Source of the DNA: Tyto alba
Taxonomy: Eukaryota; Chordata; Aves; Strigiformes; Tytonidae
DNA: 64,000 bases
Direction of reading: 5' to 3'
Assembly (NCBI RefSeq): GCF_018691265.1
Contig: NW_024881330.1
Span: 13,474,386 to 13,538,385, forward strand
The notes beneath the pieces are model-generated. The model was not told the DNA's origin, did not search any database, and saw only the letters and a list, made by a program, of their open reading frames with translations. Both the position numbers and the translations under genes were made by a program. Shown here piece by piece: positions 46,901 to 57,258 of the stretch (position 1 is the stretch's first letter; each line of letters opens with the position of its first letter).

Positions 46901-49900
46901 GTACTGCATCCTAACCCACACCGTAGATATTGGCAGTAAAAATCGAGAGGAAAACTGTAACTTAAAACACTTACTCATGCCTGCACTTGTGCAGACACAT
47001 GGCTGGAACAGCCTTCAGAAGCTTCTCGGCTCCTGTATGCCCTGTGCAGCAGGACCATGCTTACCCACACTGACCAAGCAATGGCTTTTTAATGTGGTTT
47101 TAAAACCCGCTCCAGAGCAGTAGATGCCACAGACTCAGTGGTGGTTCCTTTGCCTCTAACTAGTTGCCAGTTTCAGTCCTCTTTATTGTCCATTAAGCAA
47201 ATGTATTTTGTCCCCAAATACTCTAGGTAGAAACAGTGAGCCAGGGTTCCTTTTAAAACAGTATGTCCTGAAGGGCTATTTTATTTCCTCAGCCAGTTCC
47301 CCCCACTGCTATTACAGTCATGCAGAGCACAGCATTTAGATGACATTTGCTGTTATATTAGTTTTAAGATCTTTTGTATTAGTTTTAAGGTCTATTCCAG
47401 TCTGATTTCCAGCAAATTCATTGCAGAGGAGTTTCAGTCTGTTTTACTCAACATCATTCTTGTTATACTTGAAGAGGTTGGTGGGTAAGGTTTAGGGATA
47501 ATAGAAAACTTTCAGATTAATAAAGCAAGAGCTAGCATGCCTACAAAAATGCCACATACTGACAACGAGCTATAACCCATGTGAATCTGCAGACTGGTGC
47601 TGAGCATGCTGAAATTAAATAGTATATGGATTTGTTCCTCACCACTCTCTCTGCTTGCTCGCCGGGTAGGGGATTATGTAGTTTGACAAGGCTCTTGAGG
47701 TTACAAGATATTGCAACAGCAGTAGAAAATGACAGAAGTGACTCTGCACAGGACTTTGAGGGGTTTTCTTTTTTTTTTTTTTTTTTAGTATTGAAAAGAG
47801 AAGACAAAAGGAAGCTTCTTGGCTAGAGAAAACAGATATTCTTCTGTCCCTCTTTTCCCCACACATCCTTCACTTCTAGTATCTATACAAATCTGCTGCT
47901 GCATTTCTACATATCTTTGTTGAGGGATTAAAAAAAACTGAAAGAACAAGAAACCTACAGAGCGGCCAGTAAAAAGCCCGACTGAGTATTCTCTCATTTT
48001 GGTCTGATGGATCTTTTGAAAACTGGATGCTGCCTCTGTGGACAGCTGAGCTCCTGCAGCCTACACTAACCCTACCTATTCAACTTTACCTTTGTTACTA
48101 CAGTTATGTAATCTTCCTGGTGACATAGTTTTATCGGACTAGAGGCATTTAAGCTTCCAAATCATAAACCGGGATTAAGAAAAACAATCTCATCATTTTA
48201 ATTAAATAATCACCTCTTGTCTTTTTGTATCTGGAGTTCTACGATACACTCAATCATTTATGAAGCTTATCTATGTAGCCATGAGGCTTAGGAACTTCAT
48301 TTATTTGATGCAAGCTCAGAGTCCCCTGAAATTCCATGACTGGAGGATCTTAGATCTTAATTAAAAACCCAGTTGTTGAGATGCTACATCCTCTACCTGA
48401 AATAATTATAGCAGCACAAAAGTGGAGAGTTACAGACTCAGCTCACGAAAAAGAAAAAAGGGAAAACAAAAATGCAAGGTACAACAGTCACGTAGACACA
48501 TACTGCCTGCCTGTTAATGAAACACAAGAAAGAACAGTAAGTCTCTGAAGTATTTCTGTTTTACCTTTAATCACTAAACTTGTCATATGGAGAACAAATC
48601 CTCAGATAAGCTGAGTGACACTTGCTACATTAAGGGATCTCGAGGGAGATGGAGATGTATCATGTCTCACGATCACAGCATCTGAGGACCCAAACAATGA
48701 GGAAAGCATAATATTACACTACACACATTTCTAGTTCTCCAGGGCTGCACTGGCAAAGTTGTTTACATTAGTTTCTGGGTATTTAAATTAAGTACCACAC
48801 TCCATAAAAAACTAACATCATTTTTAAAGCAATGGATCATTGAAAAATGGCACGTATTTGAAAACGAGGGGATTTTGTTCAAAAATAACTTCTCACCCAT
48901 ACAAAACTTTCCATGGCACTTTTTTGTGAAGACACCTAGACATGAACTGCAATGGCTTATCTTACCTGTAAGAGCCAGAAAGCACATATCTCCAGTCAGA
49001 AATAAGAAATTTTTCTTGTATTTGTCCTGAAAATTTCCTGCCTGATTTGGCACAGTAAACTTCTCCAGTAACACTGCGGACTGAAATATTCTGTAAATAA
49101 ATAATAAAAAGAAGAACGGAGTAAATTATATCTTTTTAAAATTAAAAATCAGCAGGAAAGGGCCCTTTCCCCCCAGTGCCTTTAGCTCTTCACTTCCCCA
49201 ATGTGTGTTATGATTTCTGCATGGCCTCTCCAATGTTATATTTGAAGGTCTGGGGCTAGAGAAAACCTAGCCAAGTTCTGTCACCTGCACAGGGCTACTT
49301 GTTTCAACGGGGATATACACCCGCGTGGAAATTCATGCAGCTGGAGCTGTGCTGTGTTACAATAACTGATGCTACCCCAGCCAAAACGAGTAAGAGATGT
49401 GTCCATAGCTGAGAGCAGACTGTTACCTCCGCTGACACCCCAACAAGAATTTGCTCTCGCTGTAAGCTCTTGTTTTATGTTGACTATGGCACAATACAGC
49501 AGGGCAAAACCTCTGCTCTTCCAATCCATCCGGGCCTGCAAGGACATGCTGCTTTTCTGGTGCAGCCCAGACGAACGCCGTCCTGCAGGATCAGATGCAA
49601 GCACACGTGTGAGCAGAGGAGCAGGTCAGTGCGGCCCATGCGATGCTCTGCACTGTCCTTGTACCAGAGCAAGGGCACTGAGACACCCAGACCTGCCTCT
49701 GCTGTCCATACACACACTTTGTGGAATCAAGGCCTCGGTAAATGAGTGGCACCAAGGATTTGGCTCACACACTGTTGAAGCCTCTGTATTGTAGCAGCAT
49801 ACTCACAATAAATAGCACAGGCTTGTTCTTTGTAAGGAGTGGGGCTTTACAGACATGCAAACACTGTTATAAGCATGTTTTTTAATTTTAGTTTCTTTGT

Positions 49901-52900
49901 ACATTTGGGGTGGAATTCAGCTGTTGAAACACAGGTGCCTGGTGCCCTCAGGTCTGCCTGCCCTCCAGCTGCCATTCCAGAAGACTGTTGCCCCTGTGGT
50001 ACCAGCCATCCCCATGAAGATGCCACAGGTGCCCTACAGCATCTCAAGCAACAACTGAAATGGTCCCTAGGAGGTTATTTTTAAGGTCAGTTCGCTCTGG
50101 CAGAGGGGAGGGTGGACTAAGCTAACAGCCAGCTAAATTTGAGCCACTACCTTTAGAATAGAGCTTTAACACGTTTTATCAGACACCACCTAGTGCAACC
50201 AAGGTATTGCCATGCAAAAGAGTTTTGTGCGCCAGCGACTCGTGGCTGCTGGACCACAGCTGCTGCAGAGTTATTAAACAGAAGCAGTTGTAATGCTTAC
50301 GTTAGATAACTCTACCTGGGGACTTAAGCTCTGTTTTAAGACTTCATGGCCCAGATTAATTTCATCTAAGGACCTAATGGAAATGCCTTAACTTCCTATA
50401 ATGTCCATGGGAAAATGTATGCATTTTCAGAGAGGAATTAGGTGTGCTAATGCTCCTCTGGAAAACTCTTACTCCCTTTTAATTACAAGGTGGACTGAAC
50501 CCAGCATAACCATGCTTCTAGCTCAGAGTGCCTGAAGTTAGGCAGGTGAATCTGAGCCTAAGAGCTTCACAGAGCCACAGTACCTTGAAGAGATCCTCAG
50601 CAATCTGCAACTTATCGCACATCTCCGAGAAGAGATTTATATTGCCATGATCAAGCAACAGGTAGACAAACACCATGCGCTTGTTAGCTGCCTCCAGGAG
50701 GTCACAGAGAATCTCAGTGTCTGTGAACACATCCATCACGATAGCTAGCACCTAGGGGAAAAAAGCAGAGGCATTAGCAGCATAAATTTACATGACTTAA
50801 GGTTGCTTGTGAGGCCACTGAAATGTATTTATTTGTTTTAAAAAAACATTCCAACAAAGACAAATCTTCAGAGGTATATATATGGATATTTCCTCTGGTT
50901 TTCTCCCCAAGTTCTCGAATCAATAAATTGATGAGACATGTTGCTTCATTGTTTTATTGCTCCTATAAAGCCAACAAAACACGCAACACATGCACTTCAG
51001 TTAAGCTCTTTTAATAAACACAAGATGACCCACGAGTTTGTAGGTGAGATTTCAGCACTAGGAAATATATTGAAGCGCTAATCAGAGAATAATAAGGATG
51101 CAGCTGACAGACTGCAGCTCTTGCCAAGCAGCTGACTAGCTTCGTAAGTGACATGCATTTAGCAAGAATCACTGGATGACGCTTTCTCTGTTATGGCTTA
51201 CACCTGGAACGGTCCTGGCTTTAAATCCTCACTCTGTCGGTGGTGGTGGGGGTGACAGACTGAAACAGCTCCATCTGTTTTGCTTTTTTTAACACTGATT
51301 TATAAATTGTTTCAATTCAACCATACATCCATGCTTCCCAATTCACAGCTGGCAGGACAGAGTGTAAAAGTCTCAGGACTGGGCATAGGAGCCCTGACAG
51401 CTACTGAAATGCACAGTCTCCAACCAGTGCGAATCAAGGTAACTGTAAATGTGATATAAAACCACTTCTGTACTCTAGCCCCTACGCTCAAGCGTTGGGC
51501 ATGGCCTCATGGAGGTGCTGGTCTTCACTGACGTCTGCTATTGTTCGTGGAAGGAGTCATTTCCCCAGGGCAATTCGGCCCAGCTAGTACCTGGCGTGTC
51601 TTCAGAAGGTGCCTGTTCCTGCACTGACTAGAGAAGGAACCCTTGCACTCTGGATATCATCTTCAACTAAAACAACCTGTACAGTACCTCTGCAGAGTTG
51701 TCTTACTAATTGCTTCCAACTTGCACTGAATCTTACTCCAAAGCCTGTGCCCACTGTTGCCAGCGAGTTTATTCCCTTTGCCCCCACAAGGAAATCCCAC
51801 AAGACTGAGCACATCCTGCATGGCCAGCATCCTGTTCAGGCAAGCCAAATTATTTGCAGAGCAGTGAGGATCCCACACCTTCCTTCTGCTACTAAAGCAC
51901 GGTGCTTCAGAAAGGGCCTTGCCGGTTCTGGGTAAGTGGCACAATTACATCCAGTACCTCACATTCACACTTACTGTTAACTCATCCTGTCTTAGTTAAA
52001 TGGCACACTATGCGTCCAGCCTCACTGTGGCTCCAGACCACTCTCTCTAGTACTGCTTTTTCGCTGGCTGTTCCCAATTTGTATTTCTGCACTTGACTTT
52101 CCTCTCTTATTTGCAGTACTTCTCATTTTTTTTGCCCAAATTTCATTTTATGATTTGCGCCTATTTCACAGATGTGTTAACATTATAATACTACTCACCA
52201 ATCCTCTGCAGTCTGATGTTATTCACACACACAGTCTTTATTGTTGTTTAGGTTAATAATGGATATATCAAATACTAGGCTATCCAGGATGGACCCTTAT
52301 CAAATACTAATTAATAAATGCTGCCATTGAAACTGTACTCAAAAAGCAGTTGTCAAATTTAAACTGTGTGTAAGTGTCGCTCCTGCACCCCCTTGTAATG
52401 TAAATTAGATGATTAAGAAGGTCGTGTGAACCATGGATTTATATTACATTTCCCACTTTTTCTCCTATAAGTTTCCTCCCTCCTGAGACAGAAAATTGGC
52501 CTGGGTTGATACTTCACTGATGCTTATTTTACTTCCAGAGACATTTCTTCTGTTACTGCATTTTTCTGATGCCGCTAACTTAAAATGACTGATCTATAAT
52601 TCCCCTGATGTGCTGAGCACTTGTAGCCTTTGACAGGGCAGTTGCCAACGGGGATTCTTCTCCCCTGCCATTACAGTCAGTGTTGTCAGACCCAGCACTT
52701 GCCCTTGCAGGAGAATAGAGGGAAGTCTGTAACTGCAGTGGGCTCCGCAGCGTGTGCTGGACACAGCCTGGTTTTGCTCCTGACCATTCCCCTGTGAAGC
52801 TGCTAGTGGTGTCTCCAGTTTATACAAAAGGAAAACTCCCAAATTATGGTAAACACAGCCCTGATTTCCCCCCCCCCCCCAGGAAAAAATGGCAGAGGCT

Positions 52901-54069
52901 TTTTGTCCCACTCCAGCTGTTCAGCTTCTGGTTTCCCAGCGTACAGGCAGCTCCCCTTGCTGCTGGCACACCCCTGCAGCCCCCATCACTGTGTCTGCTG
53001 TCAGGGGCATCACCTGCACCTTTCCCACATGCCAAGTTACGCTGTAGAGCCTCCGTATGGAGCCCATGTGGCATTTTTAGTAACACTGACAACATATTAG
53101 GGATGAAAGGTCTTTTTTTCTGCATGATTGCCTTCCTCTGGGGATGGCTGCTGGCACACCAGACACACATGCCTTTCTCTGGTCTCCCCTTCACCCACAT
53201 CGCCCGTGAATCCCCTGAAAGAATTGATGGCTCAGAGCTCGCTTTAGCTAAACTCTTGTTACTGGTGCAATGGTGTGAACAGAACAAACCATCCTGCTGG
53301 TGATGCACGAGAAGGGACCCATTTGCTCTGTGGAGTTAATGGGAGTTTAAAAGACAGAATACTTTTTTTTTAAAGTCACCAACATAAAGAGGTGTTGGTG
53401 TGAGTACAAAAACAACAAAAAAAAGCACTGCCTATGTTCAACAGTGGGCTCTTTACAGCCACTTTCTAGAGCAAAGCTACACTGCAATGCACAAGGCTGG
53501 CTCAGATCAACCACCACATTTACCTGATCTTTTTAAGAGCAGAAAGACAACCAAGTGCAAAGGGAACAGCAATTCTCTCCCCGTACCTGAGTGGTCTTGT
53601 TGATGTACCGGCGTATGATGTCTCTAATGTTGCTGTTCTTCTCTGTTTGGAAATACACAGTGGCGGTAGATTTTTCCTTTAAATAGGGCTTCTCTGCTGT
53701 AATCCATGTGTGCAGCAGAGCTGGCTCACTGCTGTCAGAAACGGTGGGGAAGTAGGTCCCTGAAGGGAGCGACCCGGCATCGTTCTGCTTTGGTGCAGCC
53801 GCCCCGTCGGCAGCCACGGACTCCTGAGCATAATAGGACTCCCTGGTGTTATCCTTGATGTACTGAGCTTCCACTGAGGAGAGGAAATCCACCTCACCCT
53901 CTTTGCTTAAAGTTTCGAGGTAGGAGTCTGTCCCACCATCCAGGAAGGCGTCGGTAGCCAACCTTATGCTTTCGTTGTGGCTGAAATCCGCTTTTGTCAA
54001 CTTAGGGGACTGGTTCTTGATTTCTTCCAGCCTCTTCCTTATCTTGCCCATGTGTTTGGAGTGGCTCAT
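43400..54069 (-). CDS. FAM83A: FAM83A, four coding exons, 441 aa
   Basis: Exons in coding order: 54069-53587, 50751-50584, 49090-48966, 43949-43400. All junctions are GT-AG. The product is 441 aa (human 434). The start MSHSKHMGKIRKRLEE matches human MSRSRHLGKIRKRLE. The DUF1669 (FAM83) domain covers about aa 1-300. It includes EVDFLSSVEAQYI, EKPYLKEKS.ATVYFQT, VMDVFTD and GSYSFTWLCGQVHRN. A PLD-like motif near aa 242-249 has Gln (Q242) in place of the catalytic His, with K244 and D249 kept, in line with the family being non-enzymatic. FAM83A is a cytoplasmic scaffold reported to bind CK1 isoforms, RAF1 and PI3K p85 in EGFR signalling. The C-terminal 130 residues are Ser/Pro-rich and diverged. 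An upstream in-frame ATG at 54162 could add 31 residues. Confidence 0.95.
43950..48965 (-). other. FAM83A: FAM83A intron 3
   Basis: 5 kb intron. Short homopolymer runs (A near 46832-46843, T near 47768-47786) are the only simple features. No repeat family, RNA or alternative exon is supported. Confidence 0.65.
48966..49090 (-). CDS. FAM83A: FAM83A coding exon 3
   Basis: 41 codons plus two bases, from NISVRSVTGEVYCAKSG to VLSGSY. It holds the degenerate PLD-like motif QEKFLISD. Donor TACAG|GTAAGA, phase 2. Confidence 0.93.
49091..50583 (-). other. FAM83A: FAM83A intron 2
   Basis: 1.5 kb intron with no recognisable element. Overlapping open frames at 49.3-49.8 kb on both strands have no family features. 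Confidence 0.65.
50584..50751 (-). CDS. FAM83A: FAM83A coding exon 2
   Basis: 56 codons from VLAIVMDVFTDTEI to LQIAEDLFK, flanked by CCCTAG and AAG|GTACTG. Close to human VLVILMDVFTDVEI. Confidence 0.94.
50752..53586 (-). other. FAM83A: FAM83A intron 1 (between coding exons)
   Basis: 2.8 kb intron. A run of 13 C lies at 52868-52880. Long open frames at 52.75-53.3 kb on both strands are not supported by splice sites or family motifs. Confidence 0.65.
53587..54069 (-). CDS. FAM83A: FAM83A coding exon 1
   Basis: 161 codons from the family-type start at 54069 to INKTTQ, donor CAG|GTACGG. A good start context (G at -3) is present. The frame remains open upstream to another ATG at 54162. Confidence 0.92.
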
Positions 54070-55829
54070 GGCTCTTTGTCGCAGGAGTCGATCTGCCAGG
54101 CAGGCACCATGCATATGCGTGGCGCAGGCAGTGCAATCCTCCTTCTTGTTTGGAGACTGCATTCTGGCGTGAAATCGCCTCAGCTGAATTAATTAACTAT
54201 GAATAAAAATAAAGAGATCTTATTACCTCAGGCAAATTCACACTCCCCGATTTCTTCGGTACAATTATCTTAAAAAAAAAACCTGAAGCTTGCTTCTCAG
54301 GTGGTGGTATACTTCAGCAACAATCTGTTTCCAGATGGGACACAAGTGCAAAGCTGATTAGATTGCTTATCTGAGAGGCACCCACCTCACCCCCAGGGCA
54401 TATGAAGGATTGCAATCCAATTACCAGGGCTGTCTGATTCGGTTGTATTTCCCTTCCTGTCGCATCCTGTGAAATGTGAGTGAGGAAAGCACTCAAGCAA
54501 AAGCAGGTAGGCTCCCAAGCATGGTTGCACAATCTTCAAAACAGCTCGAGGCTTCTCTGTCTTCCCATAGTATTCGTTGGGGAGCAAAAACAACTCTGAT
54601 GTTGAACTGGGACAGAGACATCAGCCATGTCCATGGCTTCAGAACAGTAGAAAGGATCATGGACTCTTGTCTGCACCTACATGCTGCCAGTCAGGCTTAA
54701 AAATAGACTTGAACTTCGTCACTGTGTCCCGTTCATAGTATGTTGCTATTAACATAGACGATTCACTCATTTATTTCCTTAAAGCTTTGTGACTACGCCA
54801 TCCTATTAAAAGAAAAATACCCCTTCCCAAACATCCTGAATATTATGTGGAGGGAGGGTTGTGAGCTGGCCTCAAAGCATCAGAAATACAAACACTCATC
54901 ACTTGATTGTGCACATTTAGGGCTGTTTGGTTTGGTTTTTTTTTTTTTTTTGTTTTTTTTTTTTTCCTACGCTGCTGCTTCTGGTGTCACGTTGTCCCTG
55001 TGGCAGCTCGGCTGCTGTGTCATTAGCAGGATGGAGGTGGAGGTGCAGGTTCGCAGCGGGGTGAGAGGTGCAGTGCCTGCAGGGAGCCAGGCTGACTGGT
55101 ATGACTGCGCGGGGGTGAGGAGAGGCGGGGTGGGAAGGCACCCTGCCTGAGGTACCCATAAATACCTGTGTGCATGCTTTTATGCAGAGGCACGTGTGAC
55201 ACAGTTTTCTCACGCAGGTTGGGTTTGCTGTCGCCCCACAGAGCTCTGTGTCCGTGCAGGGGTGTGCCATGGCTCCGGAGGGGAGTGCAGGATCAAGGGG
55301 ACACGCCAGTCTGGGCTCTTGCGCGGGGGTATGGGCTGCTGAAGGCATGTCTGAGTGGGGAGAAGGTCCTGCTGTGCTTGGGAGCACGGACGTCTTCAGG
55401 GCCATGCAGAGTGAGACGGGCCCAGTTTTTCCAGGGTAGCTTCCTAGATTCTGCTGTCTGTATCTATGTCACATGCGTTATCGGGGGAAAAAAAAAAAGG
55501 AATTATATGTGAGGATGACACAAACATATGAAAAGAGAAAACGGTATGACATTTTTCAGATCTTAATCCTGGAGCCACAGAGGACAGGAAACACACACCT
55601 GAGGTCCGAAGAGGCAGGGCACATCCCTGAGCTCCTGGCGTGATTTTAAAAACCACCCCGTCCCTCCTCCCGCCCCCAACATCCACCCACAGCTGTCCGA
55701 CGCGGACAAAAGTCACTAATTATCTACTGACCTGTTCTGTGCAATTATGCCACCTAATTAACCTGACATGCAAGATTGCGACCTGTCAACGCTGATCAGG
55801 GCCTCCCCATGCCCCTCAGGGTTGTCATC
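54070..55829 (-). other. FAM83A upstream / 5' UTR region
   Basis: The FAM83A 5' UTR and promoter should lie here or further right, but no first exon can be fixed. Possible 3' splice sites occur at 54183 (ATTCAG) and inside the open extension near 54088 (GCCTGGCAG). A long T tract lies at 54936-54965. Sequence right of 55.0 kb becomes GC-richer without a clear gene. Confidence 0.5.
54936..54965 (+). repeat. T-rich homopolymer tract
   Basis: 30 bases of T with a single G. Confidence 0.9.
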
Positions 55830-56020
55830 CCCCACCCTGGCCAGAGCCAGCGCGGTCACCTCGGCTCCCACACAGTTACTCCACGTCCCACATGGTCACC
55901 CCAACGTCCCACACCGCTGTCACCCTGGGGGTCGCTCCCATGTCCCACGCGGTCACCGTGGAGCTTCTCAGCCACCACAAAGCCTCGGCGCCGTCACTGT
56001 GGGGGTCCCACACGCCGACT
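55830..56020. repeat. Diverged GTCCCACAC-type short tandem repeats
   Basis: Recurring 'gtcccacacggtcacc'-like words ('cgtcccacatggtcacc', 'cgtcccacaccgctgtcacc', 'tgtcccacgcggtcacc') at about 20-35 base spacing. A decayed minisatellite adjoining the tRNA-containing GC-rich block. Confidence 0.5.
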
Positions 56021-56158
56021 CCGAGGCTCTAGGGGGCTCTTGCGGCGCGGAGGCCGCTCGAACGGCCGGAGGAAGAGAAAGGCCGGGCCGGGCCCCCGCC
56101 GCGGGGGCGGGGCCGAGGGGCGCGCTCGAGGGCCAGCGCGGGGAGGTTGCTCGCAGCC

Positions 56159-56231
56159 GCCTCGTTAGCGCAGTAGGTAGCGCGTCAGTCTCATAATCTG
56201 AAGGTCGTGAGTTCGATCCTCACACGGGGCA
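56159..56231 (+). tRNA. tRNA-Met(CAU), elongator type
   Basis: A 73-base intact tRNA gene beginning GCCTCGTTAGCGCAGTAGG and ending CACACGGGGCA, with the CCA end not encoded as expected in eukaryotes. The acceptor stem GCCTCGT pairs with ACGGGGC allowing a G-U wobble. Anticodon CAT is at 56192-56194. The internal A box (TAGCGCAGTAGG) and B box (GTTCGATCC) are present. A TTTT pol III terminator lies at 56246-56249. The sequence looks the same as the vertebrate elongator tRNA-Met rather than the initiator. Confidence 0.97.
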
Positions 56232-56245
56232 AAGGCGGGCAGCTC

Positions 56246-56249
56246 TTTT
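56246..56249 (+). terminator. RNA polymerase III terminator of tRNA-Met
   Basis: TTTT tract 15 bases after the mature tRNA 3' end. Confidence 0.8.
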
Positions 56250-56898
56250 CCTGCCGGCACTTTTAGCGGCGGCAGAACTGTGACTGACCGACCCCTCGGG
56301 TTTGTCGTTTGCTGTCGCGATTTATGAAGCCGTAGTGCCGGCACCAGAGCGTCCCCCCGTTGTGTGCTCGCAGAAACAATTTCTGCAACACGCGGTGCTC
56401 AGAAACGCTCTTTGGCAGAGGGTGTGCTGCTGCCGAGCTGCCTGCAAGCCCCCTGCAACCCCTGGGGGCAGCGCCCCGGGGCCCCGCAGCTGCCGGCAGC
56501 GCCGACCGGGGCACGACAGAACTGCTGGAAACACTCTGGTTTATGCACGTTGACAGCTGTAACGTTTTTACAAACCAGAAATGTGTACACACAGGGCCTT
56601 GGTACTAGCCGAAAATTTTTGTGGGTTTATTTTTTCCCTTTAAATATAATCAGATGCAAACTCAAAGACAATCATCAGGAAAAGGCAATTTTCTCATCTA
56701 CTCCTCCTGCCTCCCAGAGGTGATCTTTGCCTGTTGCGTTTTCCTTTGAAAAGGAATGATGCAAATTTCCCTGCTGCAACCTCTAGAATCCACTTACACA
56801 GCACTGACAAAACCAACGTTTTAAGAGTAGTTGATTTCTTCAAGTCATGGCATCCACCAGAACAAAGTATAGAAATACTGCAAGTGGTAAAAAGTGAG
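56250..56898. other. Spacer between tRNA-Met and TBC1D31 3' end
   Basis: GC-rich to about 56540, then AT-rich. Open frames here are composition artefacts. A second minus-strand AATAAA at 56631-56626 may be a distal TBC1D31 poly(A) signal. Confidence 0.5.
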
Positions 56899-56904
56899 TT
56901 TATT
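56899..56904 (-). terminator. TBC1D31: Candidate TBC1D31 polyadenylation signal
   Basis: AATAAA on the minus strand 212 bases past the TBC1D31 stop codon. Confidence 0.5.
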
Positions 56905-57115
56905 TTATAGAAGTAAAAATAGCGTTATAGTTACTGAGAGAATAATGAGAAAGTTACAAACTACACACACTTTTCTAACTAATATTTTTATATAAAAATA
57001 TTTCTAAAGACTTTTATAATAAAGAAACTAGGATCAGTCCTTAATCACATTATACATATCTAGTATTTCACTGATTATATTTTGAAAGTACAGCTGAAGT
57101 CCAGAGCAAACCATC

Positions 57116-57258
57116 TCAAGGTGTCCACGTTGTAGCTTGGAAACAAGTGGGAGGATGTCTAGTCCAAGCCTGTGAGGTTAGCTTTTGTCTGAGCTGCCTG
57201 ACTTCTGCCATCAGTTCCCGTTCTTGGCACGCCAGTTCTTGTCTTCTGTCCAAAGACA
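57116..57258 (-). CDS. TBC1D31: TBC1D31 last coding exon
   Basis: Two bases completing a split codon, then 46 codons from SLDRRQELACQERELMAEV to TTWTP and TGA at 57118-57116. SLDRR and QLRQKLT match human SLNRR and NLRQRLT. Acceptor ACTCAAG is weak. Confidence 0.75.

Larger units (their letters stand above)
55980..56540. promoter_or_regulatory. CpG-rich block around the tRNA gene
   Basis: G+C- and CpG-dense sequence centred on tRNA-Met. It may simply be the hypomethylated surround usual for active tRNA genes. It could also include a distal FAM83A first exon, which I cannot confirm. Confidence 0.5.

Noticed and set aside
52752..53308. Overlapping frames of 183 and 154 codons in FAM83A intron 1
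   Set aside because: No splice sites in phase with FAM83A, no domain features, and the frames on opposite strands mirror each other.
55768..56196. 130-142 codon frames next to the tRNA
   Set aside because: They run through a tandem repeat and into the tRNA gene; composition-driven.
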